Numbered from the stretch's first letter, positions 28,801 to 35,764 are shown. The stretch is 64,000 nt of DNA from Bacteroides sp. (GCA_023662825.1 JAMPIH010000005.1:1-64000); one strand, 5' to 3'. A program made the numbers and translations. The notes: generated by a model not told the origin, from the sequence alone.

Positions 28801-29454
28801 GAAACGCCACATACCGTGTATATGGGTGCTTTCTATTTGAGAGAGTCGGCAATGATTACCGCCATGGCTGTAAAGGACAGTATGGTGGGCAGTGCTGCGG
28901 TTGCGGCGACTTACATCATTACGCAAGGGGGAGAGCCTCCAGTAGTGAAAACCGTGGTAAATCCCGAGTTCACTCCGGATGCAGGTAAGTATGAGGAGTC
29001 GGTATATGTTACGTTGGATTGTGCCACCGAGGGTGCGACTATTCTTTATAGCGTGGATGGCAGTGAGCCTTCTTTGGTGTATGATTCGCCAATTAGGGTA
29101 AAGAAAACGACTACGATAAAGGCTATGGCCAAGAAAGAGGGAATGAACAATAGCGACATTGTGTCTGCGAAATACACCATCATCACCTCTGATCCCGGTG
29201 TCGATAATGAAGTGGATATGGCCTTGGCTTCGGTTCGGGTTTATCCTAATCCTTCGGTGGGCTTGTTTGTGGTTGAGTTGAACTGTGGCGCAACCGTTGA
29301 ACTATATGCTTCATATGGGCGTAGAATAGGGCTTTTTGAATGGAATGCTGCCGGTAAGTATATGGTGGACTTGCGGGGTAAGCCTGCAGGTATCTATTAT
29401 TTGCGATTGATAACCGCAGGGTACACGAAAACGGTTAAGCTGATTGTCAGGTAA
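19864..29454 (+). CDS. Giant T9SS-secreted BspA-like surface protein with LRR, B-repeat and VWA modules
   Basis: 3196 aa. Residues 1-19 are a signal peptide ending ALVAQ-like. Residues 89-545 are about 20 BspA-type leucine-rich repeats of 24 residues (CSGFTGDLILP...). A diverged Listeria-Bacteroides repeat follows, then 13 tandem B-repeats of exactly 66 residues (760-1617). Next are two copies of a module with a fibronectin-like domain, a von Willebrand A domain (MIDAS D1793-Y-T-S-S and D2394-N-S-S-S) and an Ig-like tail, with one more B-type repeat between them. A putative-Ig domain lies near 2755-2840, two chitobiase C-terminal-like repeats near 2945-3110, and a type IX sorting domain (VRVYPNPS...KTVKLIVR) at the end. 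It is predicted to be an outer-membrane-anchored or released adhesin. The leader is structured, and base composition is visibly more AT-rich than the flanking genes, suggesting transfer or separate history. Confidence 0.93.
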   Translation: MKRLLILALFFVVSFPLVAQTSGTCGTNLIWTITEDTILTISPKPGTKGGEMSEYTLYGAPWYNKRQSLKKLVIEEGVNRIGANAFYGCSGFTGDLILPDGLTTIESLAFDGCSGFTGDLILPNSLTTIERSAFWGCSGFTGDLILPNSLTNLGSAAFWGCSGFTGDLILPNSLTNLGSATFYGCSGFTGELHLPNGLKSIGERAFYGCSGFTGELYLPVGLTNIPQQAFKNCCGFSGNLILPIGVTNIGDYAFDSCSGFNGELHLPASLTSIGMYAFRSCSGFIGDLILPDGLTSLKSSAFTYCSGFTGDLILPDGLTSLENYTFWNCNGFTGELHLPSDLKNIGFGVFQNCSFTGELHLPEGLTYIDRNAFHGCSGFTGELHLPDLTSIEVGSFSGCSGFTGELHLPTGLTSIGSCAFMGCSGFTGDLILPDGLTSIESYAFEGCSGFTGELYLPTSLTSIETATFEGCSGFTGELHLPIGLISIGQRAFKNCSGFTGELHLPTSLINIGWDAFENCSGFTGDLILPEELTSIDEAFRYCSGLSSVVIPKGVKSIHWAFSYCTKISNIISRHSFPLPLNHSDFAYSTYSKSTYAYVPLTSVVLYETADYWKRFTIVGDFRAFFNGRNGQAYTMERVEDFNQTIPTPQVPIHPSNYPFLGWYADTSFGIDYLWDFEHSTLTSDTNLYALWGDAANTHTVTFNSNNGSDFAKETVYTNNCISIADPSKPGYQFTGWYFGEDEWLPQNPVRESMILEAHWKIIDYTISYELNGGVNAISNPTTYTVESAKIQLQAPTRQYYNFEGWQECSEIEEGSIGNKTFTAQWSPVEYSITYELNGGTNAEENPTTYNIESSEIVLQSPFKTGYDFKGWQEGSQIESGSTGSKTFTAQWSPTEYSITYNLNGGANAAGNPTAYTIESATLQLKNPTREYYNFEGWQEGSEIEAGSIGNKTFTAQWSPVEYTISYVLNGGTNHTGNPASYTFESADIILQEPTRVGYTFKGWEEGLRIPTGSNGDKVFTAQWSPVEYSIAYLLNGGANHADNPDSYTIESATIAIQEPTRKGYLFKGWEEGSRIISGSTGNKTFTAQWEIVTYTITYANVNVGENPTANPAAYTVETPTFTLRNPERAGYSGGWSEGNTVAKGSIGNKTFTAVWTPIEYAITYNLDGGINHEANPATYNVESSDITIQEPTRKGYLFKGWKEGARIATGSTGNKTFTAQWEVIDYTIAYANVNTGQNPTANPVTYTVETPTFTLRNPERAGYNGSWGEGNTVAKGSIGNKIFTAVWTPIEYAITYNLGGGINHEGNPATYNVESPDITIQEPTRKGYLFKGWKEGTRIATGSTGNKTFTAQWEIIDYTIVYANVNTGENPTANPAIYTVETPTFTLRNPERAGYNGTWSEGDTVPKGTIGNKTFTAVWTPIEYTITYNLEGGINHEENPATYNVESADITLQEPIRKGYLFKGWEEGSRIATGSTGNKTFTAQWEIIDYTITYANVNDGENPTANPASYTVETPTFTLRVPERAGYNGTWSEGNTVPKGTIGNKTFTAEWTPIVYTITYVNVRNEEVPEANPRQYTVESPDIVLLPPFREGYTGKWVEDNEIKQGSTGNRVFTARWEENAVASLYFTIDAVGESHITVSGELVYTGTVELGVVIASKESPLITDKGAIVRTMLPDKDFVATIDGLWENTAYCVRAFAIHDGDTLYTPSQFFSTKGTSSYYYVNILNAETRRPSFVDMLVQVLDENQQGVGYFRNNDFRILEDGEDNQSTEIHKYVRKMDEIPFEINTMLVLDYTSSLDGGGQNGFAKIKQAAVNTVRNRMANQKFGLIAFYGTNPNVLVPEFTDDTAYLIEKINSVERPGNTTALFDAYTKGLDLLPKDSTTTNYIRRDFMVVFTDGLDVLWGTESGRNKLEAAVEKRMDYGQRVFTIGVYGNDMSSENIAQQDYVLERLASSTKDFYPDVDINDIQEIFSEIQMEIRRDANSLYKLTYMTPKREGGHTLTLGLADASGSQPTYNFNAQDFESVTYGVFVAPYDSDIEGQSPYGLVSDKEYSVAADKVFQITSYWADVVPQYVVESSDTSVIKAEITDFDKLKIVPAGKTGSAVVSIMDKANYEYVSRMRSATIAPGDASAFKRTFDVSYYGGHVTVAPRKAGFAARFVTNGGVPIPVSQFVTEGPVEEPAISPEKKDYRFIGWYKGDEPWNFEETLTENIILTAKWEETPALAITTGTPTDIQQNTATLTGSIAAASREYETGFFYDHQYGSYRYKAEAESASGELTAKVNGLLANTVYYVQAYAIAGTDTVLGNQTMFTTRPDKEYYQLTGYPPVATGKPYFVDFLFSVKDADGRGVDYLEDYDFVLKNGGITTSKTSEFFRYTRKMDAIPFRIKTVLMLDNSSSISYKDMETLKKAAIDLVKSKHEKQEFAIVSFSESAIRSCGFTANTDTLIQQISQIQMGASCTGMYESYIEAVNMLPDEYVTKDSILQCFMVLLSDGDETKNKYTRTLEEEAIRERGNKTVYTIGFGQDLKPARLRALASSSYNYFPLENLIEATRVFKDIQYDIMRVANSFYNLTCLTDKRRQHGEIAVDISVGGNTNRSSNNHYSTSYISVGEEKDDIFWYGTYLNIYQNVADVSVAPLNKYGLGLPDELTSKVASDTINCEALPEDFVLHAVTYGTYVKPKFVWSSSDTSVLEVEGYDFDKARLIYKGKDADLVVVTVTDVSNWRAVADYTYKGVVQPRDSVLYRRSFYVRNIPTSAPEFITATLPNGVYGGEYSSVISAEGRNVTFALSNGELPSGLKLSSQGVISGVPIKVDTFNFTITAANSAHSVTRDYTLVINKAMGAEVDRPTIDQVRGTYFSIHAVSKPGNGQDIEYTVNTKAVPGSLWQDEEMFSNLNYNTSYYVFARAKENDCHYAGVPSNYLSVTTLDENTVDPDWPEMNRDTVKAPVFETQEGTYADSVRIEISCATPGATILYDLYGETPHTVYMGAFYLRESAMITAMAVKDSMVGSAAVAATYIITQGGEPPVVKTVVNPEFTPDAGKYEESVYVTLDCATEGATILYSVDGSEPSLVYDSPIRVKKTTTIKAMAKKEGMNNSDIVSAKYTIITSDPGVDNEVDMALASVRVYPNPSVGLFVVELNCGATVELYASYGRRIGLFEWNAAGKYMVDLRGKPAGIYYLRLITAGYTKTVKLIVR
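20128..21490 (+). repeat. Tandem 72-nt BspA leucine-rich repeats
   Basis: About 20 units encode a 24-residue motif starting CSGFTG(D/E)L. A few units have lost one codon. Units at about 20272-20343 and 20344-20415 are almost identical at the DNA level, showing recent duplication. Confidence 0.9.
22141..24714 (+). repeat. Thirteen tandem 198-nt B-repeats
   Basis: The array runs from codon KIIDYTISY to FTARW with every unit exactly 66 codons (13 x 198 = 2574 nt). Units 6-12 alternate between two subtypes, (E..YTI.YANVN) and (TPIEYAITYNL.GG), forming a 396-nt higher-order repeat. Confidence 0.92.
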
Positions 29455-29486
29455 GCGGTGGCGTGTAAGGTTTGAAAACGTGTACG

Positions 29487-29514
29487 GAGGGGCAGTGCCA
29501 TGGCACCGCCCCTC
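29487..29514. terminator. Strong hairpin between convergent genes
   Basis: GAGGGGC (29487-29493) pairs with GCCCCTC (29508-29514) around a GTGCCATGGCAC palindrome, giving about 12 bp with one mismatch. No T-run follows on either strand, so it may act as a pause or 3'-protecting hairpin rather than a classic intrinsic terminator. Confidence 0.45.
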
Positions 29515-29548
29515 ATCTATATACAGGCTGGACGGCTGCGTCCTGGAA

Positions 29549-30727
29549 TTATTCCAAAAACGCCCGGTGGCTGCGGGGCAGGCGGTCGGTCCAGGTGTGT
29601 TTTTCGTAAAAGGCCTTGTTGTTGAAAACCCAGAGGATTTCGGTCTTGATGTTCTTCTTCAGGCGCGGGGTGGCGGCGAAACCGTCGGTGCAGATAACCA
29701 ATCCGTCGTAGTTCCCGTCTTCGCAAACGTAGTCCATCACCGCCTGGTAGTCGGTGCCTGAGCGTCCCAGCACGTTTATCTCGCGCCGCGCCTTTTTAAG
29801 AGGAATCGGGTCGCCCTTGATGGTGGTGTCGAACTGAATCACGTCTATCTTCTCGATGCCGTATTTAAAGAAACGATTCACCAGGCCGAAGAAACGGCGC
29901 AGGCTTTCGGTGGGAACCGAACCGCTTACGTCCACCGCCACCAACAGCCGTGTGGAGAAATAATGCCGGCTGCCCATATATTCGAAACCGTAGCGGCGGT
30001 TGGGGCGCATGCGGGTCAATTTGCGCTTGGTGCTCAGCAGCGAGCTCCTGAAATTGTTCAGCAACTGGCTGCAATTTACCTGCACGAGGGTCGAGGCCAG
30101 TATCTTTTCTTTCATCTGGCCGCTCAGGCTGCCCCAGCAGTGGCTTTCCTCGGCGATTTCTATGAGGCGGTTCACCTCTTCCTGCATCAGCTGGTCTTCT
30201 TCCCAAAGTTCGGCGGCCTGTTGCGCCTGTTCCTGCATCTTGTCGGGTTTCTCGGCGGCCGTCTCGCCGCTTTGGTAGGTTTCCTCGTCCGAGTCGGAAT
30301 GGCTCTTGCAGAGCGGCAGCAAGCAGCGGTAATATTCCTCGAAGGCCGCCGCGTAGCCGGGAAAGGAGATGCCCGGAAAATCGTCGCGGCAAAACAGTCT
30401 GGCCTTGGGTTGCGCATTATCCTGCAACACTAAATCGCTCGACCAGTAGCAGGCTTCCTTGCGTGCGGGCTGAGGTTGGCGCTGGTAGGGGTGCTTGAGC
30501 AGGATGCGGATCATTTCCAGGCGCAGGTATTCCCGCAACTGTGCATTGTCTAAGGTGGCGATGAGTTCGGGATTGTACTCGATACGCCCCTTGCCGGAAC
30601 GCAACACGGAGGGAATGATTTTGCGGCCTACCGGCATGGCCTTGAGCCGGTGGCTGCAATAGACCGAGAACAGCAGCGGCTCGGTAAGGAACCATTCTTC
30701 GGCGATGGCTTGGAAGCGGCTTTCCAT
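29549..30727 (-). CDS. VWA-containing protein (DUF2201-type), MoxR partner
   Basis: 392 aa. The N-half resembles the metallopeptidase-like DUF2201 domain, with RLEMIRILLKHP in place of a clear zinc helix. The C-terminal about 130 residues are a VWA-like domain with the metal-ion motif LLVAVDVSGSV, then TDGFAATPRLKKNIKTEILWVF. It starts 3 nt after the MoxR ATPase gene on the same strand. MoxR-VWA pairs are known as chaperone-like systems that insert metals or remodel complexes; the client here is unknown. The cytosolic location is inferred from the lack of a signal peptide. Confidence 0.85.
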   Translation of the reverse strand: MESRFQAIAEEWFLTEPLLFSVYCSHRLKAMPVGRKIIPSVLRSGKGRIEYNPELIATLDNAQLREYLRLEMIRILLKHPYQRQPQPARKEACYWSSDLVLQDNAQPKARLFCRDDFPGISFPGYAAAFEEYYRCLLPLCKSHSDSDEETYQSGETAAEKPDKMQEQAQQAAELWEEDQLMQEEVNRLIEIAEESHCWGSLSGQMKEKILASTLVQVNCSQLLNNFRSSLLSTKRKLTRMRPNRRYGFEYMGSRHYFSTRLLVAVDVSGSVPTESLRRFFGLVNRFFKYGIEKIDVIQFDTTIKGDPIPLKKARREINVLGRSGTDYQAVMDYVCEDGNYDGLVICTDGFAATPRLKKNIKTEILWVFNNKAFYEKHTWTDRLPRSHRAFLE

Positions 30728-30729
30728 CG

Positions 30730-31797
30730 CTACAGGGAGAGGATGAATTGGTTTACGGTCTGATACACTTGGGGTGCCTGCTGCATCATGAGCAGGTTGG
30801 CATGGGCGTAGCGCACGCTTTCCATCAGGTTGCAGAACTGCGCCATGGCTTCCCGGTAGCCTTTGTCCACCAGCCAGTTTACGTACGCGGAAAGGTTCTG
30901 CCGCATGATGTCCGAAAACTCGCCGTCGGGCAGGCGGTCCAAATAGCGGAAAATGCTTTCGTTGAGCACCGACAGTTCGGTAACGCGGTATTGCGAGGCC
31001 TGGTCTTGCACGGAGGCGAAATCCATCAGCACCTCTTTGGCGCTCAGCACCCGGCGTTCCGAAAAGCTTTCGAAGAAACGCGCCGCGGCCTTGGCGCCCA
31101 CTATGCCCGCCACCGCTTTCTTGGTTGTATCGTCAAGGGTGTCGATGTTTTCCAAGAGTGCCGAAACCCGCTCCCAGGCCCGGCGGTCGGGCGTTTTTTC
31201 CAGACCCGAATCCAGGGTGCGGAGCATATCGCCGTCTAAGTAATCGCGGTTGTTGTCGATGAATCCGGTAACGCGCCCGTCCAGGCCCTTGTCTTGCGCC
31301 CAGACGAGCCATTCTTCCACGGTGGGGCGGAAATGATAGATGTTGAAGCGCGACACCAAGGCCGGGTCGAGGTCGGTAAGTTGGTATTCGTCGCCTTCGT
31401 TCACCGCCGAAATGATGCGGCTGCCTTCGGGAAGCGAACGTCCCGCCAGCTTGCGGTTCAGCGCCAGGTCCATGATGGTTTGCAGGATTTCGGGGCGGGC
31501 GCGGTTCAGTTCGTCGAGAAACAGAACGATGGGCTCGTTGTCCAACGGAAACCAGTAGGGCGGCATGAATTCGGTCTTGCCCGTTTTCTCGTTCTTGTTG
31601 GGAATGCCGATCAGGTCGCCGGGGTCGCTCATCTGACCCAGAAACAGCGACACCACCTTCTGGTTCTTTGCGCGGAAATAGGCTTCGAGTATCTGCGATT
31701 TGCCGATGCCGTGTTTGCCCACCAGCATGATGTTCTGCCAGGAGGGGGTAAGGGCAAGCAGTTGCCTGAGTTCTTCGGTATTGATGCTTACGGCCAT
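30730..31797 (-). CDS. MoxR family AAA+ ATPase
   Basis: 355 aa. Walker A is G27-K-H-G-I-G-K-S34. Walker B is PIVLFLDELNRA, and a sensor-1-like segment IISAVNEGDEYQLTDLDPALVSRF follows. The RPEILQTIMDLALNRKLAGR stretch is typical of MoxR proteins. The C-terminal lid is helical. It lies between an unknown gene and the VWA gene with 9-bp and 2-bp gaps, so the three are almost certainly one operon and probably one complex. Confidence 0.92.
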   Translation of the reverse strand: MAVSINTEELRQLLALTPSWQNIMLVGKHGIGKSQILEAYFRAKNQKVVSLFLGQMSDPGDLIGIPNKNEKTGKTEFMPPYWFPLDNEPIVLFLDELNRARPEILQTIMDLALNRKLAGRSLPEGSRIISAVNEGDEYQLTDLDPALVSRFNIYHFRPTVEEWLVWAQDKGLDGRVTGFIDNNRDYLDGDMLRTLDSGLEKTPDRRAWERVSALLENIDTLDDTTKKAVAGIVGAKAAARFFESFSERRVLSAKEVLMDFASVQDQASQYRVTELSVLNESIFRYLDRLPDGEFSDIMRQNLSAYVNWLVDKGYREAMAQFCNLMESVRYAHANLLMMQQAPQVYQTVNQFILSL

Positions 31798-31806
31798 GGT
31801 TTGTCT

Positions 31807-32541
31807 TTATTTATTGGGGCTTGTCTCGGCCACGAAAGCGGTCTCGTTCCAGAAATCGGTGTCGGAAACGTTGGCTTGGAGCGGGCTTTGCGACAAGGCT
31901 TGCTCAAAATGGGCGATGGTGGCGTGTATCTTATCTAAACTGTCCTGAAAACGCTCGTAGGGAAGCGGAATCTCCAGGGTCTTTCCTGCAAGCAGCCTTA
32001 TATACAGGACGGCCTGGGTCTGTTCGGTGCGCAGATAGGTGTGGTAGGCGCTGTCCTTGAAAATCTGCGGCAATACCAAATGGATGTTCGCCAGCGCGAT
32101 TTTCTTTATCTTCTGCCGTTTGGCCTCTTCCTTGGCCGTGTCTTGGAACACCTGCAGCAGTTTGTCCAAGGCTTCCTTGTAGCGCGGAAAATGCTGCTGG
32201 TAGGCGCGGAGCAGATCCACCACCGAAGCGGGTTCGGCACCGGTAAGCAGTACGGGTTCGCGGGCGGCCTGAATGCTCATTTCCATCGACTGTATGCCGT
32301 CGTTCTGCACGATGGTGATGTCGCCGCTCTGGCATAGGTTCAGCCGCAGGGTGGGGCACTGGCTGCCGAAAAAGCTCCGTGTGCTGGTCTTTTCCACCTT
32401 GTCCGTTTCCCATCCGGATTGCAGTAGCGTGTCGTAGAGCAGGTCGATGGTGAAGGCCGGCGCGCCATAGCGCAGTATATTCTTGAGCAGGGCCACTTTC
32501 TGTGTCCAGAAATCGGCCTTGATTTCTTCTTCGTTCTTCAT
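31807..32541 (-). CDS. Unknown protein in the MoxR-VWA operon
   Basis: 244 aa, no signal peptide, no membrane segment and no motif I recognise. The sequence is mixed alpha/beta with a Lys/Glu-rich helical middle (LLQVFQDTAKEEAKRQKIKKIALANIHL). It is the first of the three tightly packed genes ahead of moxR (9-bp gap) and could be an adaptor or client of that pair. It starts 29 bp after the end of cdd. Confidence 0.75.
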   Translation of the reverse strand: MKNEEEIKADFWTQKVALLKNILRYGAPAFTIDLLYDTLLQSGWETDKVEKTSTRSFFGSQCPTLRLNLCQSGDITIVQNDGIQSMEMSIQAAREPVLLTGAEPASVVDLLRAYQQHFPRYKEALDKLLQVFQDTAKEEAKRQKIKKIALANIHLVLPQIFKDSAYHTYLRTEQTQAVLYIRLLAGKTLEIPLPYERFQDSLDKIHATIAHFEQALSQSPLQANVSDTDFWNETAFVAETSPNK

Positions 32542-32570
32542 GGAGAAAGAGGAGGGCAGTTCAGGATACG

Positions 32571-33050
32571 TTAAAAATCCAATTCGTCGTTGTTGAACTG
32601 AAACGGCAGCAGGCTCTCGATGCCGTCGAACACCGCCACCTTGCCCGAACTGCCGCGCAAGATAAGGCGGATGGGCTGCTTGAACTTATGCTCGTATTCA
32701 AGAATGGACTGGCGGCAGGCTCCGCAGGGCGCAATGGGGTGGTTGATGGGCTTGGAGGTTACGGCGGTAATGGCCAAGGCTTCTATCTGCTGGTCGGGAT
32801 AGTTGGCCGCCGCCGAAAACACTGCAACCCGTTCGGCGCAAAGGCCGGAGGGATAGGCGGCGTTTTCCTGATTGCTGCCGCAGACCACCGTGCCGTTCTT
32901 GAGCCGCAGGGCCGCGCCCACCTTGAAATGGGAGTAGGGTGCATAGGCTTTCTGCGCCATTTGGGAGGCTTGCGCCAAGAGTTCCCGGTCGGCCTGGGGC
33001 AAGTCCTGTTCGTCGTATTCGGCGTAACGAATGGTGAGTTCTTTTTTCAT
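32571..33050 (-). CDS. cdd: Cytidine deaminase
   Basis: Deaminates cytidine and deoxycytidine to uridine forms in pyrimidine salvage. 159 aa. Zinc ligands and the catalytic Glu are in C71-A-E73 and P-C109-G-A-C112, the homotetrameric Cdd arrangement. The N-terminal SHFKVGAAL motif is present. It starts 11 bp after tadA, so two zinc deaminases are adjacent in one probable operon with moxR. Confidence 0.95.
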   Translation of the reverse strand: MKKELTIRYAEYDEQDLPQADRELLAQASQMAQKAYAPYSHFKVGAALRLKNGTVVCGSNQENAAYPSGLCAERVAVFSAAANYPDQQIEALAITAVTSKPINHPIAPCGACRQSILEYEHKFKQPIRLILRGSSGKVAVFDGIESLLPFQFNNDELDF

Positions 33051-33061
33051 GTTATGATGGA

Positions 33062-33514
33062 TTATCGCCTGTCCTTAAAGAAATCGGAGAGCAGCCGGGC
33101 GCATTCTTCCTGCAACACGCCTCCGCACACTTCCGTTTTGGGGTGGAAAAGGTTCACACCCGTTTTGCCGCAGCCCCGCTTGGGGTCGGACGCACCGTAA
33201 ACAACACGGCTGATCTGTGTCCAATAGAGGGCGCCGGCACACATCACGCAGGGTTCCAAGGTAACGTAGAGCGTGCAGCCTGTAAGGTATTTGCCGCCGA
33301 TGGCGTTGCAGGCGGCGGTAATGGCCTGCATCTCGGCATGGGCGGTGGCGTCGGTAAGTTTTTCGGTATAGTTGCAGGCCTTGGCCAGGATACGGCCCTT
33401 CCACACAACAACGGCCCCCACGGGAACCTCGCCTTCCTCGAAAGCCTTCTGCGCCTGCTTCAATGCCTCGCGCATAAAGAGCGTATCCTGCAGATTGTCG
33501 TTCTCGACCGCCAT
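33062..33514 (-). CDS. tadA: tRNA adenosine(34) deaminase / nucleoside deaminase
   Basis: 150 aa of the cytidine/deoxycytidylate deaminase superfamily. The motif H59-A-E61 and P-C89-V-M-C92 is typical of TadA, which makes inosine at tRNA wobble position 34. PVGAVVV and the C-terminal VNLFHPKTEVCGGVL segment also fit TadA. A guanine deaminase is an alternative, but length and motifs favour TadA. First gene of the leftward run. Confidence 0.88.
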   Translation of the reverse strand: MAVENDNLQDTLFMREALKQAQKAFEEGEVPVGAVVVWKGRILAKACNYTEKLTDATAHAEMQAITAACNAIGGKYLTGCTLYVTLEPCVMCAGALYWTQISRVVYGASDPKRGCGKTGVNLFHPKTEVCGGVLQEECARLLSDFFKDRR

Positions 33515-33624
33515 AGGTTAAAAAATGTGCCCGTAAAGTTAATGAATTTTCGGAAGCCGACTTTAAATGGCGGGGAACTTTGATCTATCGGGTTCGGTGC
33601 CCGTGGGGTGTACCGGCCGTAATC

Positions 33625-34212
33625 TTATTCGGTGCCTGTGCCGCCCTGCAGTTTTACCGGCTCGACACAGGCGGCCATGATGTCCATCAGTTTGCTCAGG
33701 CCCTCGGTGGGCGGTTGCTGGCGTGCCGAGACATGAACGTGATATTTGGCGGTCTGGTTGGTAGAGCGGGTGTTCTCCCGGGATGTGGCAACCTTGCCGT
33801 TGACGCTTACCGAGCCTTTGGCGAAGCAGCCGAACCTGAAGCTCGAATTGACGTTCGTCGAAACCTCGGTGTTGACGTTGCTTTTTGTGGTTTCGGTCGT
33901 CGTGACCTCCATCTGGAAATCGATCTGCACGTCGTCGATCAGCAGCGCGGGCAGCGGCACCAGTCCCAAGAACGGGGCGTTCACCTGTACCTGCTGCGTG
34001 TCGGCCGCGCCCTCGACGGGGCGTTCCAATTGGAAGCTCAGCAGACGCGGAGTCTGTTTTTCCGTGTCGCTGTAGCCGATTTCGGTCATGAATTCGAAGG
34101 CCGACTGTGCCAGGCGTTTCTGTGAGTCGCATGCCGCGGTAAGCGGTGCGGCGATGAGTTCGGCGATGGGAAGTCCGGTGAACTTTCCCGGGACATTGTT
34201 TTCGTTTGCCAT
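33625..34212 (-). CDS. DUF2589 family protein
   Basis: 195 aa. The pattern PIAELIAAPLTAACDSQKRLAQSAFEFM followed by strand-rich segments (LLIDDVQIDFQMEV) and a YHVHVSARQQPPTEGLSKLMDIM C-terminus is that of DUF2589. Function is unknown. No signal peptide. It is the last gene of a three-gene unit with another DUF2589 protein 21 bp upstream. Confidence 0.8.
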   Translation of the reverse strand: MANENNVPGKFTGLPIAELIAAPLTAACDSQKRLAQSAFEFMTEIGYSDTEKQTPRLLSFQLERPVEGAADTQQVQVNAPFLGLVPLPALLIDDVQIDFQMEVTTTETTKSNVNTEVSTNVNSSFRFGCFAKGSVSVNGKVATSRENTRSTNQTAKYHVHVSARQQPPTEGLSKLMDIMAACVEPVKLQGGTGTE

Positions 34213-34233
34213 AGTCGTAAAGTTTAAGTAAGG

Positions 34234-34749
34234 TTATTGATCTTCGTTCTGTGGGGAGAATGCCATGATGGTCTTGTCGTATTCGTCAATCACGCGCGCC
34301 AATCCTTCGGGAATGGGTTTTGCCTCGAACTTGATATGCACCTGCATCCGCGAAAGGTCTTTCTTGCCGTCGAAGCTTATCTCGAGGCTGGAGCGTTTCA
34401 GCCGGTTGTCGAACGCGGTGTCTTCGTCTCCGGCCTGAAATCCACCCTGAGGCTGCTTGCAGCGCAGGTCGGATGAATTTATCTGCACCGAAAAATCCAT
34501 CTCGACCTCCTTGATGTTGATGGTCGAGGGGTTGACGATCGAAATCAGCGGCACATCGACGGCCGTCTGTTCATCTACGTTGAGGTGTTTGGTCAGCGGC
34601 TCTCCTTCGGGCGAGAAATACCGTCCCAGAAGTTCCACGTTACGCGTCTCGACCATTTCCATGGCCGCGTTGACCGAATGCTGCAGTCCGCGGATAAGGT
34701 CCGCCAGCGTCTGTGCGCTGTTTTTTTCCCTGCTCCAGAATCCTCCCAT
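34234..34749 (-). CDS. Second DUF2589-like protein
   Basis: 171 aa, diverged from its neighbour but with the same layout: N-terminal helix (TLADLIRGLQHSVNAAMEMVE), a VPLISIVNPSTINIKEVEMDFSV strand region, and a C-terminal MQVHIKFEAKPIPEGLARVIDEYDKTI. The repeated P-x-x-E-G-L tail suggests an ancient duplication. It begins 3 bp after the end of the next gene upstream, so translation may be coupled. Confidence 0.75.
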   Translation of the reverse strand: MGGFWSREKNSAQTLADLIRGLQHSVNAAMEMVETRNVELLGRYFSPEGEPLTKHLNVDEQTAVDVPLISIVNPSTINIKEVEMDFSVQINSSDLRCKQPQGGFQAGDEDTAFDNRLKRSSLEISFDGKKDLSRMQVHIKFEAKPIPEGLARVIDEYDKTIMAFSPQNEDQ

Positions 34750-34752
34750 AGT

Positions 34753-35436
34753 CTATTTGTTTTGGATGGATGAGAAATAGGCCAAGTCCTCCGTTCTGCA
34801 CAACAAGTTCGGAGGACAAGGCTGGATATAGTTCGATCGGAACCAGCCGCAGCAGCATGATTCATCCTGATAGACACGTGCCGAATCCCAGTCATAGACA
34901 AGCGTATGACAGTGATTGCTCTCGTCAATCAGGCAGGCTAATGTAATGTTGCTTTCACCGTGTGTAAAGTGCAGCTCGCCGTATTTGTCGAAAAGTTCCT
35001 GCCTGTCGGTCGGTTTGCACATGACGATTTCCGAAATATCCGATTTGTGGATGGAGAGGAAGTTATTCCAGTCCTCTTTGCAATCCTTTCCCGTTTCCCT
35101 GCTGGTCGATATATGGAAGGCATACCACTTTCCCTTGAAGCAGAGTTTGGCCATGTAACAACCCGAAAACTGAAAGCTGATTGCCGGATATTGTTTGTAT
35201 GGCAAGGGCACATAGGCAATCTTTCCCTCAATGTACATCACCCCGGCAATATGCCCCCCGTAATCTGTACCGTTCGGAATGAACTTCTGTTTGATTCCGG
35301 GGTCTTGAACCGCAATGTCGGCATCCGGCAAGCGCAGGTTGAGATAGGGCCACTCGGAGGAAATCCTGAGTGTTTTATCGTTCTGTGCATTGGCGATGTA
35401 TTGTCCGTATCTGTCGTAAAAGGTTTCTGCGTCCAT
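34753..35436 (-). CDS. Unknown 227-aa protein heading the DUF2589 unit
   Basis: No recognised family. It is rich in Tyr, Cys and Trp, with a DESCCCGWF cysteine cluster near the C-terminus. No signal peptide or membrane segment. It is the first gene of the unit, downstream of a good promoter at 35502-35531. It could be an effector or partner of the two DUF2589 proteins, but that is only inferred from position. Confidence 0.65.
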   Translation of the reverse strand: MDAETFYDRYGQYIANAQNDKTLRISSEWPYLNLRLPDADIAVQDPGIKQKFIPNGTDYGGHIAGVMYIEGKIAYVPLPYKQYPAISFQFSGCYMAKLCFKGKWYAFHISTSRETGKDCKEDWNNFLSIHKSDISEIVMCKPTDRQELFDKYGELHFTHGESNITLACLIDESNHCHTLVYDWDSARVYQDESCCCGWFRSNYIQPCPPNLLCRTEDLAYFSSIQNK

Positions 35437-35764
35437 CCCGGTTCATCAATCAAAATGGAAGGTTAGGGTAATGCCTCCCGTTCGGACTTTCCGTCCGCTG
35501 ACAAAATTAATAAAAATTTCAGAAATCCAAATAGGTATCCGCTTGGCGAAATTGAATCGTGCCAAAACAACACATCCGCCATCCTCTTTTGGCAGAAATT
35601 GGCGGTGTGGTCTGTAAAAATGTCAGTAACTGAAACGGAACAGGCTTTCGGCACACTTTGTGCTGAATGAGGGGAGCGTTCGCGGGGCGAGGCTTCCGAT
35701 GCGGCAGTTCTCGGTTCACGCGGAAAAACGCCGGTTGAAAACAAAAAATAAAAACCTTAATAAA
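35437..35764. other. Intergenic region between the DUF2589 unit and groES
   Basis: 328 bp without a credible gene. It holds the minus-strand promoter at 35502-35531 and a short dyad GCACA-CTT-TGTGC (35651-35663) upstream of groES. No CIRCE element and no clean plus-strand TAnnTTTG promoter were found. Confidence 0.6.
35502..35531 (-). promoter_or_regulatory. Promoter for the DUF2589 unit
   Basis: Minus-strand TAATTTTG (35502-35509) has TTTG (35528-35531) 18 bp upstream, close to the phylum consensus. The first start codon is about 65 bp downstream. Confidence 0.6.

Noticed and set aside
35437-35764. CIRCE heat-shock element before groES
   Set aside because: No TTAGCACTC-N9-GAGTGCTAA or near match; only a short GCACA/TGTGC dyad.
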